From: Symsagittifera roscoffensis
Taxonomy: Eukaryota; Xenacoelomorpha; Acoela; Convolutidae
Reading direction: 5' to 3'
DNA length: 64,000 bases
Assembly (NCBI RefSeq): GCF_963678635.1
Contig: NC_087068.1
Span: forward strand, 23,152,388 to 23,216,387
Part shown: positions 22,556-34,751 of the stretch, piece by piece
How positions within the stretch are numbered: position 1 is the stretch's first letter
Layout of the letters: the number at the start of each line of letters is the position of its first letter
Notes under the pieces: generated by a model
Told to the model about the DNA's origin: nothing
What the model saw: only the letters and a program-made list of their open reading frames with translations
The model's database searches: none
Translations under genes and position numbers: made by a program

Positions 22556-24967
22556 AAATTTCAGACACAAACAAAACAAGTACGTCTAATTTTCTGTATT
22601 TGTAGCTATAAATGCATTTTTTCTGGTCACGTCTAATTTGCTTGTCGTCGAATTTTTTATGCCCTATGTCCTCCTCAATGATGTGCGATGTTTGATAAGA
22701 GTTGTGCCGAAACTTTTTTTTGTTCCAACATTCAAGGAAAAAGAGGATTATTTATGCTTGGTATGGTTTTTTTATTCCGTCAATTTACGATTTTTTTTTA
22801 CAAAGTGTGTTTGACGGAAATTCTTTATATCAATTGAGAGATATTGTTATTCTAAGTTGAAAACATTTCTCAAAAACATTTATACCAATTTTCAAAAAAT
22901 GGTATCCATAGAAAGGCCGCCTGAACAATTGTGTGCCTTCTTACTCTCCTTTTTTTGTTTACTCCTTTGAAAAAAAACGGTGGGGGAAAAATTGATCGAT
23001 ATTTTGATTTTTTCGTTTCTCAAAAACTAACCTACCAAATCTGAGATTTTTGTTTCAATGAAAAACGCGGATTTGAAAAACTTTCTTTTGTACCCGGCGA
23101 AACGCAAGCAATTTTTAAACAGAAAAATTAAGGCCTCCGCAATAGTGAAACTTTTGAGGTTTTTGATAGTATTTTTTTACAATTTTTTTTCTTCTCTCGA
23201 AAACCCCAACATCCCAAACTTGAGGTTGTGGGTTCATTGGAGAGAACGGATAGTAGTAAACTTGCCTGAAAAAGCGTGCTTGCCCATAAACGGTCAAGTC
23301 CATTTTTTAAATTAAAAAGCTATGATTCTCAGAAAAGTCAAATACCTGATTTGTTACCGTTTTTTAGACTTTTCTCGATGGCTATCCGGCCAAGTCTGAT
23401 ATCATAGGTGTAATCGTTACAACAGGTTGTTGAAAACCTACTCTTATTATTTGCTATGCCAAAACTTTTTTAGAAAAAAAGTTATGGTCTTCAAATAAGT
23501 GAAAGTTCTTTCGAAGTTTGCTGACTTCCTCGTTTCTTCGAAGTTTTATGACTTTCCTCGAAAATTATCGACCCAATTCCAGGTTAGGTGATCAACCAAG
23601 AAACTCAATTTTGGGAATAAACCCTGGTCTATCGACCACTATCTGCTTTAAGAGGAAAAAATTGCGAAAAATTTTGATTTTTCTTAAGAACTACCCACAC
23701 ATATCCGGGATGATCAGCGCGATCAAAAGATCCGGTTGCGAGGTTGTTCATGTAGAAGCGGCTTCTCCGTACTTTTTTTAGGAGAAATATAATGTTTTTG
23801 GGAAAAATCGATATCTAAAAAACTTTCACTCTACTAATTTTATTTAACAAATAACTAAGTTTTTGGTCACAGTCCATTTTTTGAAATCACGCTTTTCGTC
23901 CGGCATCAGTATAGTAAATTCAAATTATATCAAAAACGTTCCTCCAACGTTAGCTGGGCTCTAGATGCGCTTCAACGAGACATACTAGCATTTTGGTTTA
24001 CCTAGTTTTTCTTATTCTTTTTTCAAATTTTATGATTGTGTTCTATCGCAAGTGGTGCGCAATTCCACTTCGCCTCTGTGTGAATTACTACCAAGTGTTA
24101 ACTGCAATTTTGCTGCCGCTTCATGCTAAAAAACGTTTTAATTGAAAAAATTCATTTTTGATTTCACTTGATATGGAAATATACAAGCTTTGTGTGATAT
24201 AACGAATTGAACAACATCAAAACATAAGTTTGATTAACTTTTGTGAGGTACAAGTTTGTTTGGCAGAATAGTGCATAATTTTTTTCAAAAAGTATAAATT
24301 TTTTTCGAATTAAATACTCAATTCGTGCCTTTTGGTGGTACGAACGCCACTACTTTAATAACATGTTGAGTTCGTGAGAAACCAAACCATCCCATGAAGA
24401 AGCAAACTGTAGTCAATAACAAATGCATCAAAAAAGTTAATGCGCATAATATAAAGTTATTTATTATCAATGCAGTTCAATTGCAAATTTTTTTTTTTAA
24501 TTATGAAGCGTGGTAGCGGTTTGGATAGAGAAAGGCTCTTAGAATGGCTTACATAGGGAGGCGCAAAAACAAGGGCTTGTATGAGAGATTTTTTGGCAAG
24601 GTAAAAAAAAGTTTAATCAACTAGATTACCTTATTTGAAGAATTTTATGTCATTTGAATTCCAAACTTTTTTCAGCATTGTGCAATTTTTCTGCAAAATT
24701 CAATAACCTATTGTTGGGAAATGTAATCACCTTGTATGAGAATCCAGATTTGATTGTGCCAAATGATGAGAAAACATTACCTTCTTGTTTAATTTCCTTT
24801 CTCATTGATTCCTGGTAGCCTTATAGATAGAATCAATCCCAAAACTTCTAATCAGCCAAATGAAAGGCAAATTTTATTTTGGTCAGCAGAAACTTATTTT
24901 GAAATAGTTTTTTTTTTTATACTATTATTTGTTACTTTTGCAAGCACTCGGCAGCGATTTATCCCGC
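22556..24967 (+). repeat. Array block B3
   Basis: Keeps the segment lost from B2 and resembles B4 at several sites (for example CTTCGCCTCTGTGTG and GAATTACTACCAAG), so B3 and B4 may be nearest relatives. Confidence 0.9.
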
Positions 24968-25124
24968 ATATCCCGCATATCAAAGTTTTTTTTATAAATG
25001 AGTTATAAAACATTATTTCAAGTATTATAAACTATTTGTGAAATGCATAAATCTAATTGCCTCATTTCAAAAAAATAACTAGCATTTTAGCAAGCTTGAA
25101 CGAAAGTTAATTGTAGTCAGTAAA

Positions 25125-27727
25125 CAAATTTCAGACACAAACAAAACAAGTACGTCTAATTTTCTATAATTGTAGATATAAATGCATTTTTTCTTGTCAC
25201 GTCTAATTTGCTTGTCGTCGAATTTTTTATGCCCTATGTCCTCCTCAATGATGTGCGATGTTTAATAAGAGTTGTCCTGAAACTTTTTTTTGTTTCAACT
25301 TTCGAGGAAAAAGAGGATTATTTATGCTTGGTGTGGTTTTTTAATTCAGTCAATTTTCGATTTTTTTTACAAAGTATGTTTGACGGAATTTCTTTATATC
25401 AATTGAGAGATATTGTTATTCTAAGTTAAAATTTGAAATAATATTTCACCTGTGATCATTTTTTGTAAAGTTACGAGCTTTTGAAAATTACTAATATATT
25501 GCGTACTTATAACACGCGTAAGAAGCGAATTAACGGTTCCAAGTGGAATTGAATGTAATCATACTCTCACAATACGAGGCGCTAATTACATTCCCGGTGT
25601 TTTGTGTTTTACGTAGCGTGTGGGGGGATAAAATGAAGAAACAATAAAAAAAATGTTTTTTGTTTCAATTATTTGTCAATTACTCAACCAATAACTTGTC
25701 AATGGGCCCTAATTACAGTCGAAATATTCAGAGTTTTGCCCTGATATACGTGCATCTTGTTACTTGGCTTATCACTTGTTAAATATTTTCTACTTTTTCA
25801 TAGAATAATTACTATGATTTAAGGCTTGAGAAACATCATCCCAAAACCACGCTAAAAACAGGATTAAATTAATTCACAGCCATTCATTTATAATCCGGGA
25901 GAGTTCAGTATCCGATGCAACTGACATGCTCAATTTCATGTAAACTCAAACTCAAATACTGGCTGAGTACTAGTTAATACAGGGTAGTTTCAGGGGGTAC
26001 TCAAAACTTTTTAAACTTTGTTTTACAAATTAGTTTTTTTTTCGTTCAATTGGAGTCTGCTCAAAAGTTGTCGGCCTTGTTTCCGCTTGGTAAGATTTTT
26101 TAGTTGCTGATTTGAATCTAAATTGTCTTGTTTGGCATGTTTGCCTAGAAGTCCTGGTTGATAAAGATGGGTTTCATGAAAATGTAAAGGATTGGGTTTA
26201 TTAAACTTAAAATTTTTTTAACACGCTGTGAAAAATTTCAAAAACTCAAAAACATTTATAACAATTTTCAGAAAATGGTATCCGTAGAAAGACCGCCTGA
26301 ACAATTGTGTGCCTTCATACTCCCCTCTTCTTTTTTTGCTTACTCCTTTGAAAAAAAACGGTGGGGGAAAAATTGATCGATATTTTGATTTTTTCGTTTC
26401 TCAAAAACTAACCTACCAAATCTGAGATTTTTGTTTCAATGAAAAATGCGGATTTGAAAAACTTTCTTTTGTACCCGGCAAAACGCAAGCAATTTTTAAA
26501 CAAAAAATTAACGCCTCCGCAATAGTGAAACTTTTGAGGTTTTTGATAGTATTTTTTTACAATTTTTTTTCTTCTCTCGAAAACCAACATCCCAAACTTG
26601 AGGTTGTGGGTTCATTGGAGAGAACGGATAGTAGTAAACTTGCCTGAAAAAGCGTGCTTGCCCATAAACGGTCAAGTCCATTTTTTAAATTAAAAAGCTA
26701 TGATTCTCAGAAAAGTCAACTACCTGATTTGTTACCGTTTTTTAGACTTTTCTCGATGGCTATCCGGCCAAGTCTGATATCATAGGTTTAATCGTTACAA
26801 CAGGTTGTTGAAAACCTACTCTTATTATTTGCTATGCCAAAACTTTTTTAGAAAAAAAGTTATGGTCTTCAAATAAGTGAAAGTTCTTTCGAAGTTTGCT
26901 GACTTCCTCGTTTCTTCGAAGTTTTATGACTTTCCTCGAAAATTATCGACCCAATTCCAGGTTAGGTGATCAACCAAGAAACTCAATTTTGGGAATAAAC
27001 CCTGGTCTATCGACCACTATCTGCTTTAAGAGGAAAAAATTGCAAAAATCGAATGTCAAGTTTTTGAACTTTGACCGTTCTTAGAATTTTTTTGATTTTT
27101 CTTAAGAACTACCCACTCATATCCGGGATGATAAGCGCGATCAAAAGAACTGGTTGCGAGGTTGTTCATGTAGAAGCGGCTTCTCCGTACTTTTTTTAGG
27201 AGAAATATAATGTTTTTGGGAAAAATCGATATCTAAAAAACTTTCACTCTACTAATTTTATTAAACAAATAACTAAGGTTTTGGTCACAGTCCATTTTTT
27301 GAAATCACGCTTTTCGTCTGGCATCAGTATAGTAAATTCAAATTATATCAAAAACGTTCCTCCAACGTTAGCTGGGCTCTAGATGCGCTTCAACGAGACA
27401 TACTAGCGTTTTGGTTTACCTAGTTTTTCTTATACTTTTTAAAAATTTTATGATTGTGTTGTATCGCAAGTGGTGCGCAATTCCACTTCGCCTCTGTGTG
27501 AATTACTACTAAGTGTTAGCTGCAATTTTGCTGCCGCTTCATACTAAAAAATGTTTTAATTGAAAAAACTCATTTTTGATTTCACTTGATATGGAAATAT
27601 ACAAGCTTCGTGTTATATAACGAATTGAAGAACATCAAAACATAAGTTTGATTAAATTTTGTAAGGAGCAAGTTTGTTTGGTTTAATAGTGCATAATTTT
27701 TCCCAAAAAATACAAATGTTTAGCGAA
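25125..27727 (+). repeat. Array block B4, ancestral-like, right end truncated
   Basis: Where B1-B3 jump from ...TTCTAAGTT to ...AAAAACATTTATA, B4 keeps about 820 extra bases (25430-26250) that complete a hairpin-ended element and add unique sequence. At 27047-27090 it has a small insertion relative to the others. Homology ends near 27727 after GTTTAGCGAA. Confidence 0.88.
25290..25761 (+). mobile_element. Hairpin-ended element, old full-length copy inside B4
   Basis: Begins TTGTTTCAACTTTCGAGG, passes through TTTCACCTGTGATCATTTTT, AAAGTTACGAG and the GCGTGTGGGGGGAT block, and ends GAAATATTCAGAG...CCCTGATATACGTG then CTTGTT. It is clearly older than the copies at 6830 or 30122. B1-B3 retain only its first 140 or so bases. 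Confidence 0.8.
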
Positions 27728-28340
27728 CAATTTTGTTGACAATTTTATATGATTATTATTACCAAAATTAATTGTTTAAAGGATATATAATAGATTATGA
27801 TCATGATGTTTTCCTAGGAACTATAATCTTTTATAATCCATTATAATTAAATGATGAAAAAAAACTCAACTAAATGATTACACTTGATTATAAAATCTGA
27901 TTTGCTACAAAAATGTCGCACGAAAAGTATAGTTTTATTATACTCTTTGGGTTAGTACTTTTCTGTAAAATTTTTTCAGTCTAAAAGAGAAATGTTTTGT
28001 CACACTTTATGTTCTGAAAATAAAATCTTACCACAAAACTAAAGTTGATAGAAAAAACAAAACATACACAATTTGAATGCAAGGTTGAAGACAAAATAGG
28101 TAAATAGAACGGATTGTTACAACTATATGGGATGAAAAAGATTTTTTGAGCATAAAAAATAAATTAAAAAGTTGGAAAAAAGTTATCGACTGCAAATGAT
28201 TCTAATCAGTTTTAATTGAACCGAAATTGGTTATAGTGTTTCATAATTGATAGTAACTTGTTTTCAAAAAGATAAATTTTCATCGATTAATAGTTGATTA
28301 TGATAGATTTTTCTCAATTCAAGAGAGTTTGGTATCAAAA
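27728..28340 (-). repeat. AT-rich dispersed repeat with TATAATC motifs, copy 1
   Basis: Shares, in inverted orientation, AATCTTACCACAAAACTAAAG and GGTTGAAGACAAAATAGG with 59880-60660 (there GTTTTGTGGTAAGACTTT and CCCATTTTGTTTTCGACC). Both loci are bordered by TTATAATC/GATTATAA strings. Confidence 0.7.
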
Positions 28341-28439
28341 TTATAATATAACCGATTAGTATCGCTTCAAACCCGATGCGGCTAGTCTAACATTATTCTC
28401 AGCAGCTCACTCACTACTTTCAAACTGAAAACTTAATAC

Positions 28440-28645
28440 ATTATTTATGGGTAGCGACTAATGCCGCACTAGAAACCGTTCCAAAATGAATTCGGGCAAA
28501 CTTATTGGCCGTAGTATGCACACTTCAAACTTTGATGAAATTTGAAATTATCAGCCTAAAACTTATAGTTTGTCATCATTTCATTAGCCAAAAGCTATTC
28601 GAGACAAGCTAATTGGCAGTTGGAACACTCACGAGCAGTCTTGTT
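28440..28645 (+). mobile_element. Hairpin-ended element, old 3' remnant
   Basis: GTTCCAAAATGAATTCGGGC and TTGGCCGTAG resemble other decayed copies (44650, 53390). The end GGCAGTTGGAACACTCACGAG then CAGTCTTGTT is recognisable, although the CAGGGC hairpin is lost. Confidence 0.6.
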
Positions 28646-30121
28646 GCAGATTTCTTAGATAATTTGATGAAAAATTTTATTAAAAAAACGGTTTCCTAAT
28701 TGTTAAGTTTAATGAACTTTATCTTAGCAAATTCAAGGAGAAGCTAAAACGTACTTTTTCATATATATCACTGATATTTATTAAGTAAAATGGGACAGTG
28801 TTATTTAGAAACGCTCATTAAAATTATTTTTGATCAGATGACATCATTTTTACCGCGTGACTGCAGTACTGAAATGGCACTGGTTTTGCGCTGAATTTTT
28901 TGTTATTCTAACTTGCTGAAATTTTTTCACCATCGATAAGTTGCATTATGATAATCCACCATGAAACAGCTCGGTAAATTTTATCAATCAGCTTGTTATA
29001 GTTTGTTTGGATTGACGGCTTTCTATGTTTTCGGCCAGGCAGATGCAAATACCAACTTTAGGTTGTAACCATTGATTTGAAGTAATTGTAGATTAAGACA
29101 TTTAAGTTTGTAAATGAGTAAGGAGCAGACACGCCATCTCTCATGGCACTTGGACTACATACACTACAAGAAAAACCAGTACAATTGAAAATTGTTGAAT
29201 AGAAGAACAATCGATATATTTATTCACAAGTTACCGTGATGGTTCAGCAGATCAACAGGTGTATCGAGAATTATTATAAAATAACTCAAAACTCACTCCT
29301 TTTAATTCTTTTAGAATCCTAGACGAAACCAATTAACTTTAATTTCTAAAGATGTTTGCCTAAAAGTCCTCAGAGTGTTTTTTGAGTAATCTCAGTTGTT
29401 TCTATAAGAAATGAGTTTCAAGTGGAATTATTTCCCTGAATCACTTTCGCAGAATTTTATTTTTTATTTAATTCAGTGAAGCTGTTTACGAAAATTAAGT
29501 CAGGCGTAGAGAGCTGAAAAATGGACAATTTTGGATATACAATGCATTTCTTTTGAATAATCACCACCTAGGCCGAGGTTGCAGTTTTATGTCCAGAATA
29601 AAGTTTGTTGTGTCCAGACTAACGCCAGCATGATCGGACATTTTTACGCTGTGGCATCCAAATTTGAAAGTTTCAGAATTTGTCCGTGTGGCTATAAAAC
29701 CCTGCTGTCTGTATAATGAACTTAATCGCGGAATTTATTGAAAGTGTAAAAGTAAGTTTTGAAATTCGACCCGGGAAGTGTTCTGGGTAGTCCTCTAGAC
29801 CTGTTTTGGCCTAATTCAACATTGGTCGGCATTTTTCCTTTGTTGAATCACCATTCCACAGCATAACTAAAAACACAGCTAAAATGTAATTTTAATTTGA
29901 TTCATGTTACATTCTAAGTTGAATTACATTAAAAAAATGGGAAGAAATTTTTAACATACAATGTAAATTAGGTGGTTAATTCGTGGAGAGAAATGTTTCC
30001 ATAACTCAAAATAGAGAGATAAATAATCGTTCCAAGACATTTTCTTGTCTAGAATCAAAACTAAAAGATGAGAAAATAACATGATCTTTGGCAATAAATA
30101 ACATAATTGCTCCTAAATCAA
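28646..30121. other. No gene seen
   Basis: AT-rich single-copy-looking sequence. A plus-strand stretch near 29031-29066 has an acceptor-like TTTTCGGCCAG followed by eight open codons and GGTTG, too short to call. Confidence 0.35.
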
Positions 30122-30640
30122 AACAAGACTGCTCGTATCAGGGCGAAGCCCTGGCTGTTCCGACTGCCCTTTAAGAATTATGGAGCAGTAATAACATTAA
30201 AAAATTGAATAAAAACAAAATGAAAATTTTTTTTCTAAAAATTAAAATTTTTTATGAAAATCATCCCCCCACAGGCCATATAAAGTACAAAAGGATAGAT
30301 TTCGCTCCTTGTAACAAACCAATTATGGCAAACAAGCTTCTTTTAACCAATTTGGAACGATTTCTAAGACGGATTAACTCTCCGCTTACACGTTAATAGC
30401 GCGAATTATATCGCGCGTTAATTGTCCCAAAATGGCAATCTTCAAACCCCCGTAACTTTACAAAAAATGATCACAGGTGAAATATTTTTTCAAAATTGAG
30501 CTCGGGACAACAATACCTTTCGAATGATATAAAAAAAATTCCGTCAAAAATGGCTAGTTAAAAAGTCGAAATTTGTCTGAAGAAAAAAAACCCAACCCGC
30601 GCACAAATATTCCGTTACTTTCGTATCGAAAGTCGGAACA
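30122..30640 (-). mobile_element. Hairpin-ended element, first unit of a tandem trimer
   Basis: Begins AACAAGACTGCTCGTATC and ends GTCGGAACA directly against ACAAGAATGCTCG of the next unit. It carries GGCTGTTCCGACTG after the hairpin in place of the usual GAATGTTCCGACTG. Confidence 0.9.
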
Positions 30641-31172
30641 ACAAGAATGCTCGTATCAGGGCGAAACCCTGAATGTTCCGACTGCTTTTTAAGGTTTTAT
30701 GGAGCAGTAATAACATTAAAAAATTAAATGTAAAAAAAAATAAAATGATTTTTTTTTCTTAAGTTTGAAATTTTTTATGAAAATCATCCTCCCACACGCC
30801 ATATAAAGTAAAAAAAAAGATAGATTTCGATCCTTGTAACAAATCAATTATGGCAAATAAGCTTCTTTCAACCAATTTGGAACGATTTTTAAGACGGATT
30901 AACTCTCCGCTCACGCGTTAATAGCGCGAAATATATCGCGCGTTAATTGTCTCAAATTGGGCAAAATGGCAATTTTTAAACCCCCATAACTTTACAAAAA
31001 TTGATCACAGGTAAAATATCTTTTCAAATTTGAGCTCAAGACAACAATACTTTTTGAATGATATCAAAAAACTCCGTCAAAAATGGCTAGTTAAAAAGTC
31101 GAAATTTGTCTGAAGAAAAAAAAACCACCCCGAGCACAAATATTCCGTTACTTTCGTAACGAAAGTCGGAAC
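30641..31172 (-). mobile_element. Hairpin-ended element, second unit of a tandem trimer
   Basis: Head-to-tail with both neighbours. The hairpin reads CAGGGCGAAACCCTG and the far stem TTCGTAACGAAAGTCGG. It differs from unit 1 at many positions, so the trimer is not a recent amplification of one copy. Confidence 0.9.
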
Positions 31173-31700
31173 AATAAGACTGCTCGCAGCAGAGCGAAGC
31201 CCTGAATGTTCCGACAGCCTTTTAAGGTTTATGGAGCAGTAATAACATAAATATCATTAACAAATTAAATGTAAAAAAAATGAAAAAAAAAATTCTAAAT
31301 ACATAAAAGCCATTCCCCCACACGCCATATAAACTACAAAAGAATAGAATTCGCTCCTTGTAACAAATCAATCATGGCAAATCAGCTTCTTTCAGCCAGT
31401 TTGGAACGATTTCTATGACGGATTAAATCTCCGCTTACGCGTTAATAGCGCGAGTTATATCGCCCGTTAATTGTCCCAAATTGGCCAAAATGGCAATCTG
31501 TAAACCCCCATAACTTTACGAAAAATGATCACAGGTGAAATATCTTTTCAAATTTGAGCTCAGGACAACAATACCTTTTGAATGATATTTTAAAATTTCC
31601 GTCAAAAACGGCTAGTTAAAATTCGAAATTTGTCTGAAGAAAAAAAAAACCCACCCCGAGAACAAATATTCCGTTACTTTCGTATCGAAAGTCGGAACAA
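31173..31700 (-). mobile_element. Hairpin-ended element, third unit of a tandem trimer
   Basis: The junction with unit 2 is GTCGGAACAATAAGACTGCTCG, here split as GTCGGAACAA and TAAGACTGCTCG. The hairpin end is CAGCAGAGCGAAGCCCTG; the terminal hairpin is intact and is followed by AAAAAATTCTG. Confidence 0.9.
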
Positions 31701-33500
31701 AAAAATTCTGTAGAAATTTCAAACAGTTCATATGAATCGTCAATGAACAAAAGACTGCTACTGTGCAACTAGAACAAAATATTCGATAACGAGTTTACAA
31801 TTGCTGTAGTCTGAAAAGAAAAAAAAACATTTTCATGCGAACGGACTAATTTTAGTTTTTCTTGGATTCTTTGCAACCAACTCTTTCCATCGTTTTGGGG
31901 AGGGAGAGCAAAGAAATCTGCGAGGGATGAAGTAGACAAACTTTATAACAATACTTCAATCCGAAATGGGGTGGGATGTTAAGTACACTCTTGCCCCTAA
32001 AACTGATATCATTACTCTAAGTGACAATGCGAGAAGACCAGACTAGGTTAAAAGAAAAGGCAAATCGCGAGGTCTGAGAAGCGGCAAAGGTTTTACTTTT
32101 TTCTCAATGAGGCTCCATTCCATTTTTTAAAACTTTTTTCTAGCAATGACCGAGAGAATTTTAAACTCCTATACCAATCATTCGAGGTTTTTGCCATTTG
32201 CCATTGGGTAGAAAACGTATCAAAATCCAAAGTTCTTTATTTTTTTAGAGCTTGGAGCAAAACTAAAATACAGAAGCAAGCACAAAAAAGATGAAATTGC
32301 ACAAGATAAAACTAGCTCTAGACAATATTTTATTCTAACAAAAATGTGATGAAATTAAACAATTCAAGAAAAAGAGACAGCCTAGGATTTAAAACAGCAC
32401 TATACAAGGTCCAAACCCCTCTCCTGGAAATATCTCCTATTTTCACATAGCTTCCCACACTTTGACAAACATTCTCTAAAGTTTCCTTCTAGCGCTAGTA
32501 AAAAGGGCAGTTTAAGGCCTGTCATAGTTCGAGCTCCAAATTTCAAATTTTCTAGCTGCCGAGGTTCATTCAATACTCTAATGCAGCAAAGTTATTCTTT
32601 AGTTCTGCAGTCCTTGCAAGAAAAATTGACTGCTCTTGTTTAAGAAACTACTGACACAACTTTTTATCTTATGAGGCAGAGAGAAATTGAGAAAAAATTT
32701 TTATAGGCATCTGTCAAGCTCTGAAGTGAGCTTGCACTGTTAATGTAGTTGCATTCATAGCTCTAATGTTAGCTTCTCTTGGTTCACTTGCAGCTCTGAA
32801 GCGAGCTAGTGTTCCTAATTTTTAAGGTCTCGCTTTTTACTTTGAATTGACTTTCTGCTGTGGTAGTACCCCGAAGTTGCTTTTATCAAATAAGAGGCAT
32901 ACTTTGAGCGTGTCTGCGTTTAAAATGCATGTCACTTCCAATTAAAAATAGTTTTTATGTATTTTCTACCGCTTCTAATTACATCTTTGTTCATATTTCC
33001 GTTTTTTCTCTTTATCTGGCTGGAAAAGTCTTGGTCCATAATATACCGGCTTAGGGAGTTTTTTATTCGTTTGATGTTTACGATGTTATTTAGCGTAAGG
33101 CGTTAACTTTCAGATCGTCAGGTCGTGTGATTGATCTCCTGTCATGGCAATAAGAAAACTCTGACATTAACTCTAGCTTCAGGTCAATAAAAAGTCGGCA
33201 CTGAACGTGAATAGATATTACCAACGAAATTTGCTTAGGCAGGGCTGCTATGTGTTCATAGATTCTTAGCGAATCGCAGTAACATCACATATTATGATTA
33301 AAATGGTCAGCAAAAACATCTTTTCCATCTAAAGGTTTTTCGTAATTTTTGACCAGATTTTTTCAAGTTGCTTAACAAAGCAAAAAAAAAAAACTTTCGA
33401 GTTTTTTCGTTGCGGAAAATTTTTCCTTTATATCAAAAAAATTTGAGTTTTTTATTACAAACTATCCATTCGGCTTAATATGCGTCTTCTGAAATAACGT
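31701..33500. other. No gene seen
   Basis: Contains GGGGTGGGATGTTAAGTAC at about 31957-31975, one more instance of the G-run plus GATGTTAA motif. AGCTCTGAAGTGAGCT and AGCTCTGAAGCGAGCT (near 32729 and 32793) are small palindromes. No coding exon identified. Confidence 0.35.
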
Positions 33501-33639
33501 AGGCATGCCGCGTCTGCTAATTTATCATTTCAGTGTCTTATTTAGCATATTTTCAAAAAATAATCAGTCAAATCCAAATCAACTTAAAGTTTTGAAAATT
33601 TTTGATAAGTCAATCGAGTTTTTAAACAGCTTCCATATC

Positions 33640-33740
33640 TATTTCTGTTCATTAGTTTGTCGTGTTGTGTTTGTGTTGAATGGCAAGTGGTGCGTAGCTT
33701 TATTTCGCTTCTGTGTGGAATTTTTCCAAGAAACAAATAC
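33640..33740 (+). repeat. Solitary diverged relative of array block B
   Basis: GCAAGTGGTGCGTAGC...TTTCGCTTCTGTGTGGAATT aligns with GCAAGTGGTGCGCAATTCC...TACGCCTCTGTGTGAATT of B (16670-16715). Divergence is far higher than among array copies. Confidence 0.5.
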
Positions 33741-33974
33741 AATACTTCAACCTCTTTGATTTTCCAGAATCTTTAAGCTAACTCAAGTAGATAAAACTGT
33801 GATTATTGAGATTTTAGTACCCCAAGAAATTCAAAAATTAAATTCATTTTTCGAGCTGTAAATTTTTTTTTGATTGTTTTACTTTTGCTGTTTGATAACG
33901 GAGCTTGCCATCAGTTTAACAGAGCTCAAATGTGCTAAAATATCAGAAAACAAAAAAAAAACAAATTTTTTGGC

Positions 33975-34706
33975 CAGAGAAACTCTGAAACTCCGCGTGG
34001 TTGTTGGAATTCAACCGACCTACTGAACCCCATCCCCAATGGTAATATTGTCGCAAACAAGGGCACTAAGCGTGTGGTAATCATACTCGGAGCCGAATCT
34101 CTAGATCACGCGCTTCGTAAGCTATCCGCACCGTCTCAAAATAATGTGAGAGAGACTTATTTCACCAAGCCCGGTTTGAGCTTTAAATTTAACGCCAGTG
34201 ATGATTCGCAGAAAACTATTCAATACTACCTGCATCATTTTTTGTCGAACCGCAAAGATGTAGTTATTTGGCGCGACGCCATAAATAACTCTATTAATAG
34301 ACACCGCAGTAAAAACAACCAAAGTTTGCGTATTGACCAACTTAAGAGCCTTCGTCTGAGATGCACTGAATAAATAACCGCTTACGTATACTGTCGCCGC
34401 AATGGTACTAAGAAAATATAATTTTTTTAAAAAAAAAATAGGTCAAAGCGAAAGGCTAAACACCTAATACTTATCAAAAAGTATAAAAAGCTACACCAGC
34501 CCCATTTTCTTGAGTTGAAGACCCTGCTGCTACATAGACGGTACAGCGCTGACCTAAGATCATTGAAAACTAGGAAGAAGCGGAATCGTTCGTCACCTAA
34601 AAACCGTAGAGTGATTCAAATTAGATTTGAAGCGTTAAAACTTCAAATTACTCCTTCTAGTAAGTTATTGACGTATGAAAGTTTTTTGCTGGGTTTACTT
34701 GACTGA
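33975..34706 (+). pseudogene. Broken gene with SGNH-hydrolase-like motifs, retroelement-adjacent
   Basis: An open stretch of about 130 codons runs from an acceptor-like TTTTTTGGCCAG (end 33974) to TGA/TAA at 34371-34373. It reads NSETPRGCWNSTDLLNPIPN, then RVVIILGAESLDHALRKL, then YFTKPGLSFKFNASDDS, then DVVIWRDAINNSINRH. The strand-helix pattern (VVIILGAESL early, DVVIWRDAINNS late) resembles SGNH/GDSL-type esterase domains. After one frame break it resumes as AYVYCRRNGTKKI and a basic tail (RSLKTRKKRNRSSPKNRR) ending at 34706. The bases are GC-richer than their surroundings, as expected for former coding DNA. Function is not established; the SGNH reading is a guess from motif pattern. Confidence 0.45.
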
Positions 34707-34751
34707 GATGAAAGTGTTTTCTGCGAGTCGTTTTTTCTGAAAGTCTCAATT

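Larger units (their letters stand above)
14033..27727 (+). repeat. Tandem array A-R-B-R x3 plus terminal B
   Basis: Three blocks alternate. A is about 1005 bases (14033-15037, 17745-18748, 21395-22400). R is about 156 bases and occurs six times (15038-15193, 17588-17744, 18749-18903, 21239-21394, 22401-22555, 24968-25124), starting ATATCCCGCATATCAAAG and ending TTGTAGTCAGTAAA. B is about 2.34-2.41 kb (15194-17587, 18904-21238, 22556-24967), with a fourth copy at 25125-27727. Period is 3.65-3.73 kb and copies differ by a few percent. R flanks B on both sides like a direct terminal repeat. After the last R the array passes straight into B4 without an A, as expected from recombination between two R copies. 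No conserved coding sequence found. Confidence 0.93.

Noticed and set aside
16137-26950. 87-codon frame repeated at 16137, 19867 and 23518 (truncated at 26896) in the B blocks
   Set aside because: Copies are similar because the whole block is duplicated. The differences seen (Gly/Arg, Leu/Ile, Trp/Gly, Thr/Ala) are nearly all amino-acid changing, with no sign of purifying selection and no known domain.
30122-31700. Possible CRISPR-like or satellite array at the hairpin-element trimer
   Set aside because: Units are about 530 bases, diverged, and equal to dispersed elements; there are no short direct repeats with unique spacers.
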